This document shows positions 51,669 to 59,529 of a stretch of 64,000 bases of DNA, one piece after another. Origin of the DNA: Parvibaculum sp002684405 (GTDB taxonomy: Bacteria > Pseudomonadota > Alphaproteobacteria > Parvibaculales > Parvibaculaceae); contig OZ223205.1 in assembly GCA_965140395.1 (NCBI GenBank), forward strand, positions 558,001 to 622,000, read 5' to 3'. The stretch's first letter is position 1. Each line of letters starts with the position of its first letter. Under the pieces are notes generated by a model. That model made no database searches and had not been told where the DNA came from. It saw nothing but the letters and a program-made list of their open reading frames with translations. A program made the position numbers and the translations under genes.

Positions 51669-52259
51669 TCAGGCGGACTTGAGAACGCCCTGCACGGTAC
51701 CCACCGACGCGCCGACGCGCGCCGCTATCTTCCTAACGCTCAACCCCTCCGCCCGAGCGGCCTGCACGGCCCCACGGAACTTATCATCAACCACCTTGGG
51801 CCGCCCGAGCGTCTTGCCTTCCGCCTTCGCGCGGGCCAGACCGGCCTTCACTCGCTCTTGGATCATCGACCGCTCGAACTCCGCGAAGACGCCCAGCATC
51901 TGGAACATGGCCTTACCGGCAGGAGAGGTCGTGTCGACGCCCTGTTGATGCAGGAAGAGGTCAACGCCCAGCCCGTGAAGTTCCCCGAGGAAGCCCACGA
52001 GGTCTTGCAGGCTGCGCCCGAGGCGGTCGACCGACCACGACATGACCACGTCGAACTTCCGGCGCGTCGCATCCTTGCAGAGGCGGTCGAATGCGGGGCG
52101 CTTGTCGCGGCCCTTTGACCCGGAGATACCCGCGTCCTCATACACCTCCACCACGTCCCAGCCCGCCTGCGCGGCCACGCGCTCAAGTTCTATCCGCTGG
52201 TTGGCTGTGGTCTGCCCATCGGTGGAGACACGGAGGTAGATAGCTGCCCGCTTGGTCAT
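51669..52259 (-). CDS. Small serine recombinase (resolvase/invertase family)
   Basis: A 196-residue site-specific recombinase. The catalytic domain starts AAIYLRVSTDGQTT with nucleophile Ser12, followed by VEVYEDAGISGSKGRDKRPAF, SWSVDRLGRSLQDL and the E-helix FAEFERSMIQERVKAGL. A C-terminal helix-turn-helix ends SVRKIAARVGASVGTVQGVL. Size matches Tn3-type resolvases and DNA invertases. It is distinct from the large integrase of the element. A 28-bp palindrome lies 50 bases upstream of the start and may be its binding site. Confidence 0.92.
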   Translation of the reverse strand: MTKRAAIYLRVSTDGQTTANQRIELERVAAQAGWDVVEVYEDAGISGSKGRDKRPAFDRLCKDATRRKFDVVMSWSVDRLGRSLQDLVGFLGELHGLGVDLFLHQQGVDTTSPAGKAMFQMLGVFAEFERSMIQERVKAGLARAKAEGKTLGRPKVVDDKFRGAVQAARAEGLSVRKIAARVGASVGTVQGVLKSA

Positions 52260-52308
52260 CTCGGATCGATCCTCATTCGCTGCGTTGAGAGCGAACGTCG
52301 CACGATAA

Positions 52309-52336
52309 TGTTCAATAAACAACTGTTTTATGAACA
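52309..52336. promoter_or_regulatory. Palindrome upstream of the small resolvase gene
   Basis: TGTTCAATAAA and TTTTATGAACA form an imperfect inverted repeat around CAACTG. Its place just upstream of the resolvase start, and its length, are typical of a recombinase crossover/binding subsite or an autoregulatory operator. It also overlaps the probable promoter region. Confidence 0.5.
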
Positions 52337-52467
52337 CCCGGGATCGCCAGCCCAAGCCCGCTGTTTCCCTTGCCTTCGGGCAGCGTGTTTCGGAGAGGTT
52401 TTCTGAACACCTCCCGAGAGCTTGCTACTGGACACCGACCGCAAGATGTTCTTGAAATGTTCCGATC

Positions 52468-52707
52468 ATGGTCAGGTATCACGTCGGTCCCATCGAGCGC
52501 ATCAAGGACGCTGTTAGCGCGCAGCGGTACCTATGGCTGCTCTGCCTCCACTGCGGGCACACGAAGCGGATAGACCCGCGCCACGTCGCGATGGTGTGGG
52601 GCGACCTCACCCTGCGCTCGCTGAAAGAGCGGATGAGATGCCAGAGGTGTCATCGTAAGCGGGCTGCTATCGTGGTGGACGATGAGGAAATGGTGGGGCG
52701 AGACTAA
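52468..52707 (+). CDS. Small zinc-ribbon-like protein
   Basis: A 79-residue protein with two CxxC pairs, CLHCGH (about residue 26) and CQRCHRK (about residue 58), likely binding one zinc ion. The C-terminus is acidic. Function is unknown; such proteins often bind nucleic acid or act as anti-repressor or toxin partners on phages and islands. The stop codon overlaps the start of the following mini-gene by one base (TAATG). Confidence 0.55.
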   Translation: MVRYHVGPIERIKDAVSAQRYLWLLCLHCGHTKRIDPRHVAMVWGDLTLRSLKERMRCQRCHRKRAAIVVDDEEMVGRD

Positions 52708-52868
52708 TGGGACACTGGGCGGGACCGGTACTGACCATCGTGGGGATCGCAGCGGGAGTGTTCGGCCTCCGCCAGACCGGCCTAGCGGGCGTGGTCCTGC
52801 CTGCTGCTGCGGCGGCTATCCTCCTCCTCGCGGCCTCCGTGACGATGTGGCCTGACCTACTCCATTGA
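52707..52868 (+). CDS. Small two-helix membrane protein (53 aa)
   Basis: ATG 52707 overlaps the stop of the zinc-ribbon gene (TAATG), with GGGGCGAG upstream. The 53-residue product is almost wholly hydrophobic, with two segments around a Gly-Leu-Arg-Gln-Thr turn (MGHWAGPVLTIVGIAAGVFG, then LAGVVLPAAAAAILLLAASV). It is probably a membrane protein; the family is unknown. Confidence 0.5.
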   Translation: MGHWAGPVLTIVGIAAGVFGLRQTGLAGVVLPAAAAAILLLAASVTMWPDLLH

Positions 52869-52926
52869 ACTTATCCCCGGCCCTCTCAGCGCCCCGTACA
52901 GTCCCGTTAGGCAACCGGGAGGGCAC

Positions 52927-53058
52927 ATGAAGGACAAGGGAGAGGCGGCGCTGAGGGCGCGTCTGAGGGCGCTGGAGGCGGCACGGGAATGGGGCCATGA
53001 GGCGGACGTGCGGGCGCACCTTCAGGCGATCAAGCGGCTGGTAGGCTGGCTACACTGA
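52927..53058 (+). CDS. Small helical hypothetical protein (43 aa)
   Basis: A strong site (GGGAGGG, three to four bases before ATG) opens a 43-residue Ala/Arg/Leu/Glu-rich frame beginning MKDKGEAALRARLRALEA and ending RLVGWLH. It looks like an amphipathic helix. The evidence is the ribosome site and position after the two coupled mini-genes; the family is unknown. Confidence 0.4.
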   Translation: MKDKGEAALRARLRALEAAREWGHEADVRAHLQAIKRLVGWLH

Positions 53059-53288
53059 ACAGGCTGGCAAAGGCGCGACGGGGGGCACCCGGTTGGATGA
53101 TATGAGGGTACCCGGACGGTTCTCTTCAGGGGACGCGCGAGGGGCGTATGGGGGGTAACGACGCTTCAGCCGTATGGATATGCCCGCTCAAATTTTTGGA
53201 CAGATTTTCCGGAAAACCGCCCGCTCGCGTGACAATCTGATGGTACTGTTGTCTGGCAAGATACGGGCAGGAAATTGGGGAGGACGGT

Positions 53289-54044
53289 GTGGAATTATCG
53301 ACGGAGACACTGAATGTAATGCTCCTATTGGTGCCGGGTTTCATTGCCTTTCGCATTTACAAAATCGACGCGAACTGGTCGGCAATTTCTCCGATTGATG
53401 TCGCATATGGGAGCCTGATTTTCTCGCTCGCCGGTTACGTCGCGCTTGATGCATTACGCGGCTACGTGGACATGCCTAAGGTGTTGCAGCCTTATGGCAG
53501 CTCTATCTACATCGCTGCCGCATTGGTGATTGCGTCGATGCTCGGCCTTGGTTGGCGAATGTGGGGCCATTCGAAATTTCACAAAGCCTTGCAGCTTTTG
53601 AAAATCACGAATGAAGATAATCAGGGCGACGTCTGGCAAAACATATTCAATCAGCCCCGCACTCAAATCACGCAAATATACGCCTACCTAAAAAACGGAG
53701 AGGCGATTGGCTGTGATGATACCAGTCTCTTCGCTCGCAAAGAGTTATGGGACCGTAGGATATTTCCGTACTACACGCACAATGATCGGCAGATGTGCTT
53801 TGCCGCAAACGTGAGGCGCATCAACGGTATCTGGACAAAAATTCCATACGTCGACGCGGGGGACGAATGGGGGCTTCGCCTCGTCTACTTCAATCCAGAT
53901 GAAATTCAGCGCGTAGAGGTACGAATAGCGCCGGTTCCAAAACAGTCAAGCCGCTGGCGGCGACTAGCTAGCTGGGCGGCTTTCCGGGGCGAGGTGCGGG
54001 CGGAGGCGGAGGGACCTTCCCCGTCTGTGGACGTGGAGGCGTAA
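53289..54044 (+). CDS. DUF6338-like membrane protein
   Basis: A 251-residue protein with N-terminal hydrophobic segments (LNVMLLLVPGFIAFRIY, about residues 8-24; a second near 40-60; a third near 75-95) and a soluble C-terminal domain. The opening LLLVPGFIAFRIYK and overall layout resemble the DUF6338 family, found on islands and near defence genes; function is unknown. The start is GTG 53289 with GGGGAGGA upstream. The AT-richer composition sets it apart from the genes before it. Its 3' end overlaps a minus-strand mini-gene by 77 bases. Confidence 0.6.
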   Translation: MELSTETLNVMLLLVPGFIAFRIYKIDANWSAISPIDVAYGSLIFSLAGYVALDALRGYVDMPKVLQPYGSSIYIAAALVIASMLGLGWRMWGHSKFHKALQLLKITNEDNQGDVWQNIFNQPRTQITQIYAYLKNGEAIGCDDTSLFARKELWDRRIFPYYTHNDRQMCFAANVRRINGIWTKIPYVDAGDEWGLRLVYFNPDEIQRVEVRIAPVPKQSSRWRRLASWAAFRGEVRAEAEGPSPSVDVEA

Positions 54045-54114
54045 ACTCACTATCTCCACCGCTTGGGGGAGGTGGACGTTTGCCATTATTGACATTTTTC
54101 GGAGGCCTAGCCAC
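53968..54114 (-). CDS. Pro-rich mini-protein (48 aa), KPPS-tail family member 1
   Basis: GTG 54114 is preceded by GGAGAGGAGAG and encodes MARPPKNVNNGKRPPPPSGG and so on, ending with TGKVPPPPPAPRPGKPPS. Its last 18 residues parallel those of the next minus-strand mini-gene (DGKVPTPPQAAKAEKKPPS), so the two appear to be a duplicated small family next to the integrase. It overlaps the convergent DUF6338-like gene. Function is unknown. Confidence 0.5.
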   Translation of the reverse strand: MARPPKNVNNGKRPPPPSGGDSEFTPPRPQTGKVPPPPPAPRPGKPPS

Positions 54115-54168
54115 TGGTCTTCTCTCCTCTCCAATTCGCTTTATTCGTGCCCCCGCATGAAGCGGCCA

Positions 54169-54333
54169 CTAGCTTGGTGGCTTTTTCTCGGCTTTTGCAG
54201 CCTGTGGAGGCGTCGGCACTTTTCCATCCTGAGCAACCGTCAGTAGACTTGTGCTTGGCGTGAACCCCTTCTTCACCAGAGTGGGGGTAGGCGTCATGCC
54301 AAATGTGCCTTCCTTGGCATCGTCTTTTGCCAT
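54169..54333 (-). CDS. Pro-rich mini-protein (54 aa), KPPS-tail family member 2
   Basis: ATG 54333 has GAGGA ten bases upstream. The 54-residue product begins MAKDDAKEGTFGMTPTPTLV and ends GKVPTPPQAAKAEKKPPS, sharing the tail pattern of its neighbour. A longer frame from 54393 is possible but has a weaker start. It lies 78 bases past the end of the large serine recombinase gene, on the same strand. Confidence 0.5.
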   Translation of the reverse strand: MAKDDAKEGTFGMTPTPTLVKKGFTPSTSLLTVAQDGKVPTPPQAAKAEKKPPS

Positions 54334-54411
54334 CGTGTTGAGTTCCTCATGATTAGACGACAAATAGTAATCCATGCACTTGGGAAATGACATGCAATAC
54401 CCAGCGATGTG

Positions 54412-56151
54412 TCACTTGCGTGGCCACCATTCTGGCAACTCCATTTCCTTGTAGCGCACCGGGTCGTCATTAGCGCTGGGCGGCATCCATTCTTCGTCGT
54501 GGACAAAGCGCGCTGTGGCAAAATGTACCCGCATTCCGGCTTCGCCGCTATCGTCCTCTGAGAGCCACATGGAAACACTCTTTCCGTTTTTGAGAATTAC
54601 GTAGATGTCGCCGTATGTGGGGTCTCCGTCGTGGCCTCTACGCACCTCCATGTGAGCGATGGAGCGTTTCAGAAGTTGTTGAAGGCGTACACGAGCAGCG
54701 AATGCTTTCTGAACATCCGCGCCTTCGCTGACCAACGCCCATTCTTGGAGCGTCCCGTCGGTAGTCCGTCGGTCACGTGCTTCCTCTTCGATGTGTACTC
54801 GGACCGCGTTTGCTGTGGCTTCGAGCCGCTCCGCGTTGGTTTCTGCTTCGAGGCGTTCCTTCGATCTGAGTTCCATGCGGGTGCGATAATCTGGCAAGTC
54901 GCTCGTCTCCAAGAGGTCAAGCATTCTTTCGACGGCCTGTCCCGCCTTCGCAGCGGCTTCACGGGCCACCATAGCTTGCTCCTCGAGTTCTCTCAGTTGA
55001 ACCGTAAGGTCGTTTGCTGCGCTGTTAGGAATGACGCTGCTGAAGTCCAGTGAGGAATGTAGCGCGAGAAGTCCAAACCGCTCGACGAGACGATAGCGCC
55101 AGGAATTTGGCGGATGACTTACAGCGCCGCGCTTCGCCGCACTGCAAATGAGGCGCGTGTAGCCATCCCCTTTGTTGTCGAAGTGCATCGGGGCGGCGCA
55201 GTGAGCGCATGTGGCTGTGCCGGTGAAAAGGTTCGATAGCCTCACGCCGCTAGGGCCGCGAGGAACGCGCCGTTCTTGACGTAAAACCATCGCCCGCAGG
55301 AACGTCGCTTCGTCGATGATTGGCGGAAAATACCCCAAGATTTCGTCGCCCTCAGGAACCCGTCGTGTGCTTTCGTCTTCATTGTGGTGAATACGGTGAG
55401 GCTGATAGCGACCGATAACGGCTTCGTTCGCTAGAATTTTCTGAATGGTCGACGGATGCCAGCTTGTGCTACGTCCGAACGTCGGAACACCTTCTTCATT
55501 AAACGTCTTAGCGATCCGGCCCTTGCCAACGCCATCGAGCGCAAGCGCAAATATCCGCCGCACCACCTCGGCGCGAGAGTTTATGACCTCGTAGCGGCCT
55601 TCGCACAGCTTCAGCCATCCCGGTGCCATCCGGGTCATCGCTTCGCCATTATCGGAGGCTCTACGGCGCTTAGACTTCCATGAAGCGAGAAGGCGCTTCC
55701 GTTTCTTGTCACTCTCCTCATGAGCCGTTTGGGCGACAAAGAGGGCCTTTAAAAGCGTAGAGAAGTCTTTCAACGTGGCGCTACTGTAGACCTGCTGGTC
55801 AAACAGCGTGGCAACCGAAATGCCGCGTCCAAGGATCGCTTGAAGTTGCCCAATGGCACTCCACGCATCAAGTCGACTGAGACGGTCTAGGCTCTCGACG
55901 ATCAGAAATGAACCGGGTGGAACTTCGCCGCTGTCAATCTTGGCGACGAATTCGGCCAAGGCTCCATCGCGAAAATTAAGACCTTTGAAGGCTGAAACCC
56001 CTTCGTCGCGCAGCGTCAATGACGTGTCCAATACAAGACCGTGAGCATCCGCATATTCTTGAGCAGCCTTAGTTTGGCGTTCCAGTGAGTTACCAAGGCG
56101 CTGCTCGGGTGTTGAAAATCTGGCGTATGAATAGGCGAGAGGTGCTGTCAT
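54412..56151 (-). CDS. Large serine recombinase (integrase)
   Basis: A 579-residue site-specific recombinase. The catalytic domain (residues 5-150) shows AYSYARFSTPEQRLGNSLER with nucleophile Ser13 and SLDRLSR. The recombinase domain (about 170-275) includes NEEGVPTFGRSTSWHPSTIQKILANEAVIGRY. A zinc-ribbon region follows (CAHCAAPM ... LIC), then a coiled coil (about 390-470). The second half of the zinc site has only one clear Cys (LICSAAKRGAVSH), perhaps completed by His. The start codon lies 33 bases inside the right junction, as is typical for this integrase class, so it very likely inserted the element in comM. Confidence 0.93.
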   Translation of the reverse strand: MTAPLAYSYARFSTPEQRLGNSLERQTKAAQEYADAHGLVLDTSLTLRDEGVSAFKGLNFRDGALAEFVAKIDSGEVPPGSFLIVESLDRLSRLDAWSAIGQLQAILGRGISVATLFDQQVYSSATLKDFSTLLKALFVAQTAHEESDKKRKRLLASWKSKRRRASDNGEAMTRMAPGWLKLCEGRYEVINSRAEVVRRIFALALDGVGKGRIAKTFNEEGVPTFGRSTSWHPSTIQKILANEAVIGRYQPHRIHHNEDESTRRVPEGDEILGYFPPIIDEATFLRAMVLRQERRVPRGPSGVRLSNLFTGTATCAHCAAPMHFDNKGDGYTRLICSAAKRGAVSHPPNSWRYRLVERFGLLALHSSLDFSSVIPNSAANDLTVQLRELEEQAMVAREAAAKAGQAVERMLDLLETSDLPDYRTRMELRSKERLEAETNAERLEATANAVRVHIEEEARDRRTTDGTLQEWALVSEGADVQKAFAARVRLQQLLKRSIAHMEVRRGHDGDPTYGDIYVILKNGKSVSMWLSEDDSGEAGMRVHFATARFVHDEEWMPPSANDDPVRYKEMELPEWWPRK

Positions 56152-56184
56152 GGGGTGGAGCTAGCAGGGGCTGGGTAAATAGTC

Positions 56185-56199
56185 CACAACATGCTCATG
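56185..56199. other. attR core, 15-bp direct repeat
   Basis: CACAACATGCTCATG, identical to 47069-47083. The sequence beside it on the element side (CTGGGTAAATAGTC) is an imperfect reverse complement of the element side of attL (GTCTATATCCCCCCAG), as expected for the arms of an attP. Confidence 0.85.
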
Positions 56200-57090
56200 G
56201 TCGGCCCGCCCGGCTCCGGCAAGTCCATGCTGGCCGCGCGCCTGCCCGGCATCCTGCCCCATCTGTCCCCGCGCGAAATGCTGGAGGTGTCCATGATCGC
56301 CTCCATCGCGGGCGAACTCATGACCCACGGCATGGGCAGGCGCAGGCCTTATCGCGCGCCGCATCATTCCGCCTCCATGCCCGCGCTGATCGGCGGCGGT
56401 CTGCGGGCAAAACCCGGCGAGGTCTCGCTTGCCCATCGCGGCGTGCTCTTTCTGGACGAACTGCCCGAATTTCCCCGTCAGGTGCTGGATTCGCTGCGCC
56501 AGCCCCTCGAAACCGGCGAGGCCGTCGTCTCCCGCGTCAATGCGCATGTCAGCTATCCCGCCCGCTTCCAGCTCGTCGCGGCGATGAACCCGTGCCGCTG
56601 CGGCCATGCGGGCGATGCCGCCCGCGCCTGCCCGCGGGTGCCACGCTGCGTGGCGGATTATCAGGCCAAGCTCTCTGGCCCCCTGCTCGACCGCTTCGAC
56701 ATTCATGTGGAAGTGCCGCCGGTTTCGGCCGCCGACCTCTCCCTGCCGCCGCCCGCCGAAGGCTCGGCTGAGGTCGCGGCCCGCATTGCCCGGGCGCGGG
56801 ACGTGCAGGCCGACCGCTTTGCGTCGCTGGGCGCGAAACATCTGAGCCTCAACGCGCATGCCGAAGGCGAATTGCTGGAGAAAATCGCCACGCCCGACGA
56901 TGCCGGCCGGACCCTGCTGACGGAGGCTGCGGAGCGCATGGGGCTCACCGCACGCGGCTATCACCGCGTCATCCGCGTCGCCCGGACGCTCGCCGATCTG
57001 GAGGGCGCCCCGGGCATCACCCGCCTTCATATCGCGGAGGCGCTCTCTTATCGCGAGCCTGTCGGGGCCCGCCTCGGCGCAGCCGCGTAA
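56200..57090 (+). pseudogene. comM: comM (YifB family), 3' part, displaced by integrative element
   Basis: C-terminal 296 codons of ComM plus stop. It begins at the Walker A loop (VGPPGSGKSMLAARLPG), then has the Mg-chelatase insert GMGRRRPYRAPHHSAS, Walker B VLFLDELPEF, sensor VAAMNPCRCG with conserved cysteines, the arginine-finger region LLDRFDIHVEVP, and the helical lid (LTARGYHRVIRVARTLADLEG). An ATG inside the 15-bp repeat (56191) could start a free 299-residue AAA+ fragment, but without the N-terminal domain it is unlikely to be fully functional. Confidence 0.95.
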
Positions 57091-57260
57091 ACCAGTCTCG
57101 GCGCCGCCGCATGAGTGAGTTGAGCGGGCCTTCCTGGGCCGGTTGAGCCAAATCGGCGCATTTTACGACCGTTAACCATCATTCCTAACCGGATTGAAAG
57201 CCTGTTCGGCGCAGGCTTCTGCGACATTTCGAGTGATGTTGCTTTTCAACCGGGTGCCCA

Positions 57261-59462
57261 ATGGTCTTCTCCTCTCCCGATAACATGCCGCTTTTGCTGC
57301 TCGGCCTGGCCGTCGTGCTGCTGCTGGGGGCCGAAGTCTGGCGCCGTGCCGCAGCGCGCGCCCGCGCCCATGCCGACAAGGTGGACGACCTCGAAGCGCG
57401 GATCGAAAAGCTGCGCGACGAGAACTGGGAACTGGCCGAACGCGAGGCCCGCTACCGCGACCTCGTGCGCACTCAGGGCGACGTCATCATTCGCAAGGAT
57501 CTCGAGGGACGCGTCTCCTATGTGAACGACGTGTTCTGCGAAACATTCGATCTCACGCGCGCCGAAACCATTGGCCGCCCCTTCATGCCCGAGCTGCCCG
57601 AGGGCGAAAGCCCCCGCATGCTGGGCGCGCTGGCCGGGTTCGGCGCGACCGGGCAACGCGTCCGCTACGACCAGAAAGTCATGACCGCTCACGGCCCGCG
57701 CTGGTTCGTCTGGGAGGAAACGACGATCCGCGACGAGGCCGGATCTCTCAGCGAAGTACAGCTGGTCGGCCGCGACATCGAGGACCGCAAGGAAGTGGAA
57801 CAGCGCCTTGCGGAGGCACTCGACGAGGCCAAGGACGCAAGCCGCGCCAAGAGCCTGTTCCTCGCCACGATGAGCCATGAAATCCGGACGCCCATGAACG
57901 GCGTTATCGGCATGACGGATCTTCTGCTCTCCACCAAACTCGACCCCGCCCAGCGGTCCTACGCGGATGCGGTTCGCAGCTCCGGGGAGGCGCTGTTGGC
58001 GATCATCAACGATATTCTCGACTATTCGAAAATCGAGGCGGGCAAGGTCACGCTCCATCCCGCGCCTTTCGACGCCTCCGCCGCGCTTGAAAGCGTGGCC
58101 GAGCTTCTGGCGCCGCGCGCCTATGAAAAGGGGCTTGAAATCGTTACCGAGATTTCGCCCGCCGTTTCGCGCACGCTGGAAGGCGACGAGCCGCGCATCC
58201 GGCAGATCCTGTTGAACCTTGCGGGCAATGCGATCAAGTTCACCGAAGAGGGCGGCGTGGCGCTGCGCCTCCATCGCGCGGATCATGAGGACGGTATCGT
58301 TCTGGAAATCGAGGATACCGGGATCGGCATGAGCCCGCTGGCGCTGGACCGCATCTTCGAGGAGTTTGCGCAAGGCGAGGAAGGGCATGCGCGGCGCTTC
58401 GAGGGGACGGGCCTCGGCCTCGCCATCACGCGCCGCCTCGTCACCGCGATGGGCGGCCGCATCGAAGTCGAAAGCGAGGAGGGCAGGGGCTCGATTTTCC
58501 GCGTCCGCCTGCCGCTCACGCCGTCCACCGAGGAAGAAGCTCCGCGCGACATGCCCCGCCTGGACGGTCTCTCGGTCGTCATTCACCACGACCGTCCGCT
58601 GGTTGCCGAGGCGCTGGCCAATGCGGCCCGCCATTCCGGTGCGCAGGTGCGTTGCGTCGTGGACGAAGCGGAGTTGATGGAAGCGGCGAAACAGGCGGAT
58701 GTTTTTGTCTGCATGTCCCGCACGGCGGACGGGACGGACGGCGTGGCATTTGCGCGCGCCGCGCGCCGCCGCAATCCGGATCTTAGGACGATGGTGCTGC
58801 TGCAGCCGCGCGAGCGCAACAGACTCGGCGAGCTGACCGGCGCAGGTGCCGAAACCACTGCCGAGACGCCGCCTTTCGACGCCTATCTCGTGCGCCCCGT
58901 AAGAACCTCGTCGTTGCTGGCGCGCCTCGCCGCGCTGCGCGCCGCCGCCGATGTCGATGGCGCAGGGCGTGGCGCTGGCAGCTTCGACGCGAGCCTCGAC
59001 GAAGAGCCCGGCGCTGAAACCCCCGCCGACGGACTGCGCGTGCTGGTCGCCGAGGACAATGAAATCAACGCGCTGCTGACCCGTACCCTGCTGGAGCATG
59101 CGGGCCATAGCGTGGAAATCGTCGGCAATGGCGAAGAAGCGGTGGCGGCCCTCGGGCTGGCGGGTGCGCCGCCCTATGACGTCATCCTGATGGATCTGCA
59201 TATGCCGGGCATGGATGGCTTTGCGGCCACCGCCCGAATTCGCGAACTGCATATGGAGGCCGCGCGCCTGCCCATCATCGCGCTGACGGCGAACGCGCTG
59301 TCGGAAGACCGGCAGGCCTGCCTCGATGCGGGCATGGACGACTATCTCTCCAAGCCCGTGAGCCATGGCGCGCTTGCGTCCACGCTCACCAACTGGGCGG
59401 GCCGCCACTCCCCGCATGCCTTGTCCGAGGACGAGGGCGGCAGCTTGGCGAATCTGGGCTGA
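57261..59462 (+). CDS. Hybrid sensor histidine kinase (PAS-HisKA-HATPase-REC-REC)
   Basis: A 733-residue kinase. It has one N-terminal membrane segment (about residues 8-27), a coiled coil, and a PAS domain (about 65-175, VIIRKDLEGRVSYVND). HisKA carries MSHEIRTPMNG (phosphorylated His206). HATPase has N box NAIKF, G1 DTGIGM and G2 GTGLGLAI. A degenerate receiver (about 435-560) lacks the phosphoacceptor Asp. An intact receiver (about 591-725) has EDN, Asp645 in LMDLHMPG and the Lys in SKPV. No response-regulator gene is adjacent. A TTAACCAT motif (57172-57179) upstream resembles a CtrA half-site. Confidence 0.93.
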   Translation: MVFSSPDNMPLLLLGLAVVLLLGAEVWRRAAARARAHADKVDDLEARIEKLRDENWELAEREARYRDLVRTQGDVIIRKDLEGRVSYVNDVFCETFDLTRAETIGRPFMPELPEGESPRMLGALAGFGATGQRVRYDQKVMTAHGPRWFVWEETTIRDEAGSLSEVQLVGRDIEDRKEVEQRLAEALDEAKDASRAKSLFLATMSHEIRTPMNGVIGMTDLLLSTKLDPAQRSYADAVRSSGEALLAIINDILDYSKIEAGKVTLHPAPFDASAALESVAELLAPRAYEKGLEIVTEISPAVSRTLEGDEPRIRQILLNLAGNAIKFTEEGGVALRLHRADHEDGIVLEIEDTGIGMSPLALDRIFEEFAQGEEGHARRFEGTGLGLAITRRLVTAMGGRIEVESEEGRGSIFRVRLPLTPSTEEEAPRDMPRLDGLSVVIHHDRPLVAEALANAARHSGAQVRCVVDEAELMEAAKQADVFVCMSRTADGTDGVAFARAARRRNPDLRTMVLLQPRERNRLGELTGAGAETTAETPPFDAYLVRPVRTSSLLARLAALRAAADVDGAGRGAGSFDASLDEEPGAETPADGLRVLVAEDNEINALLTRTLLEHAGHSVEIVGNGEEAVAALGLAGAPPYDVILMDLHMPGMDGFAATARIRELHMEAARLPIIALTANALSEDRQACLDAGMDDYLSKPVSHGALASTLTNWAGRHSPHALSEDEGGSLANLG

Positions 59463-59529
59463 CATGCTTCTCTGACCCTTCCGGCCCGGCGGGATCGCAG
59501 CGGGTGGGCGAGGGACGAGAGAGGGTGGC

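Larger units (their letters stand above)
47084..56199. mobile_element. 9.1-kb integrative element with large serine recombinase, inserted in comM
   Basis: The element is bounded by 15-bp direct repeats and splits comM with no loss of sequence: the comM frame is continuous if 47084-56199 is removed. It carries a large serine recombinase at the right end, a small serine resolvase, and unrelated cargo (GAF membrane protein, SNase-like nuclease, small secreted and membrane proteins, DUF6338-like protein). No capsid, terminase, relaxase or replication gene is recognisable, so it is a genomic island or satellite-like element rather than a complete phage or conjugative element. Base composition is patchy and differs from the chromosome. 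Confidence 0.92.

Noticed and set aside
47084..56199. Complete prophage or conjugative element
   Set aside because: No terminase, capsid, portal, relaxase or type IV secretion gene is recognisable in the 9.1 kb.
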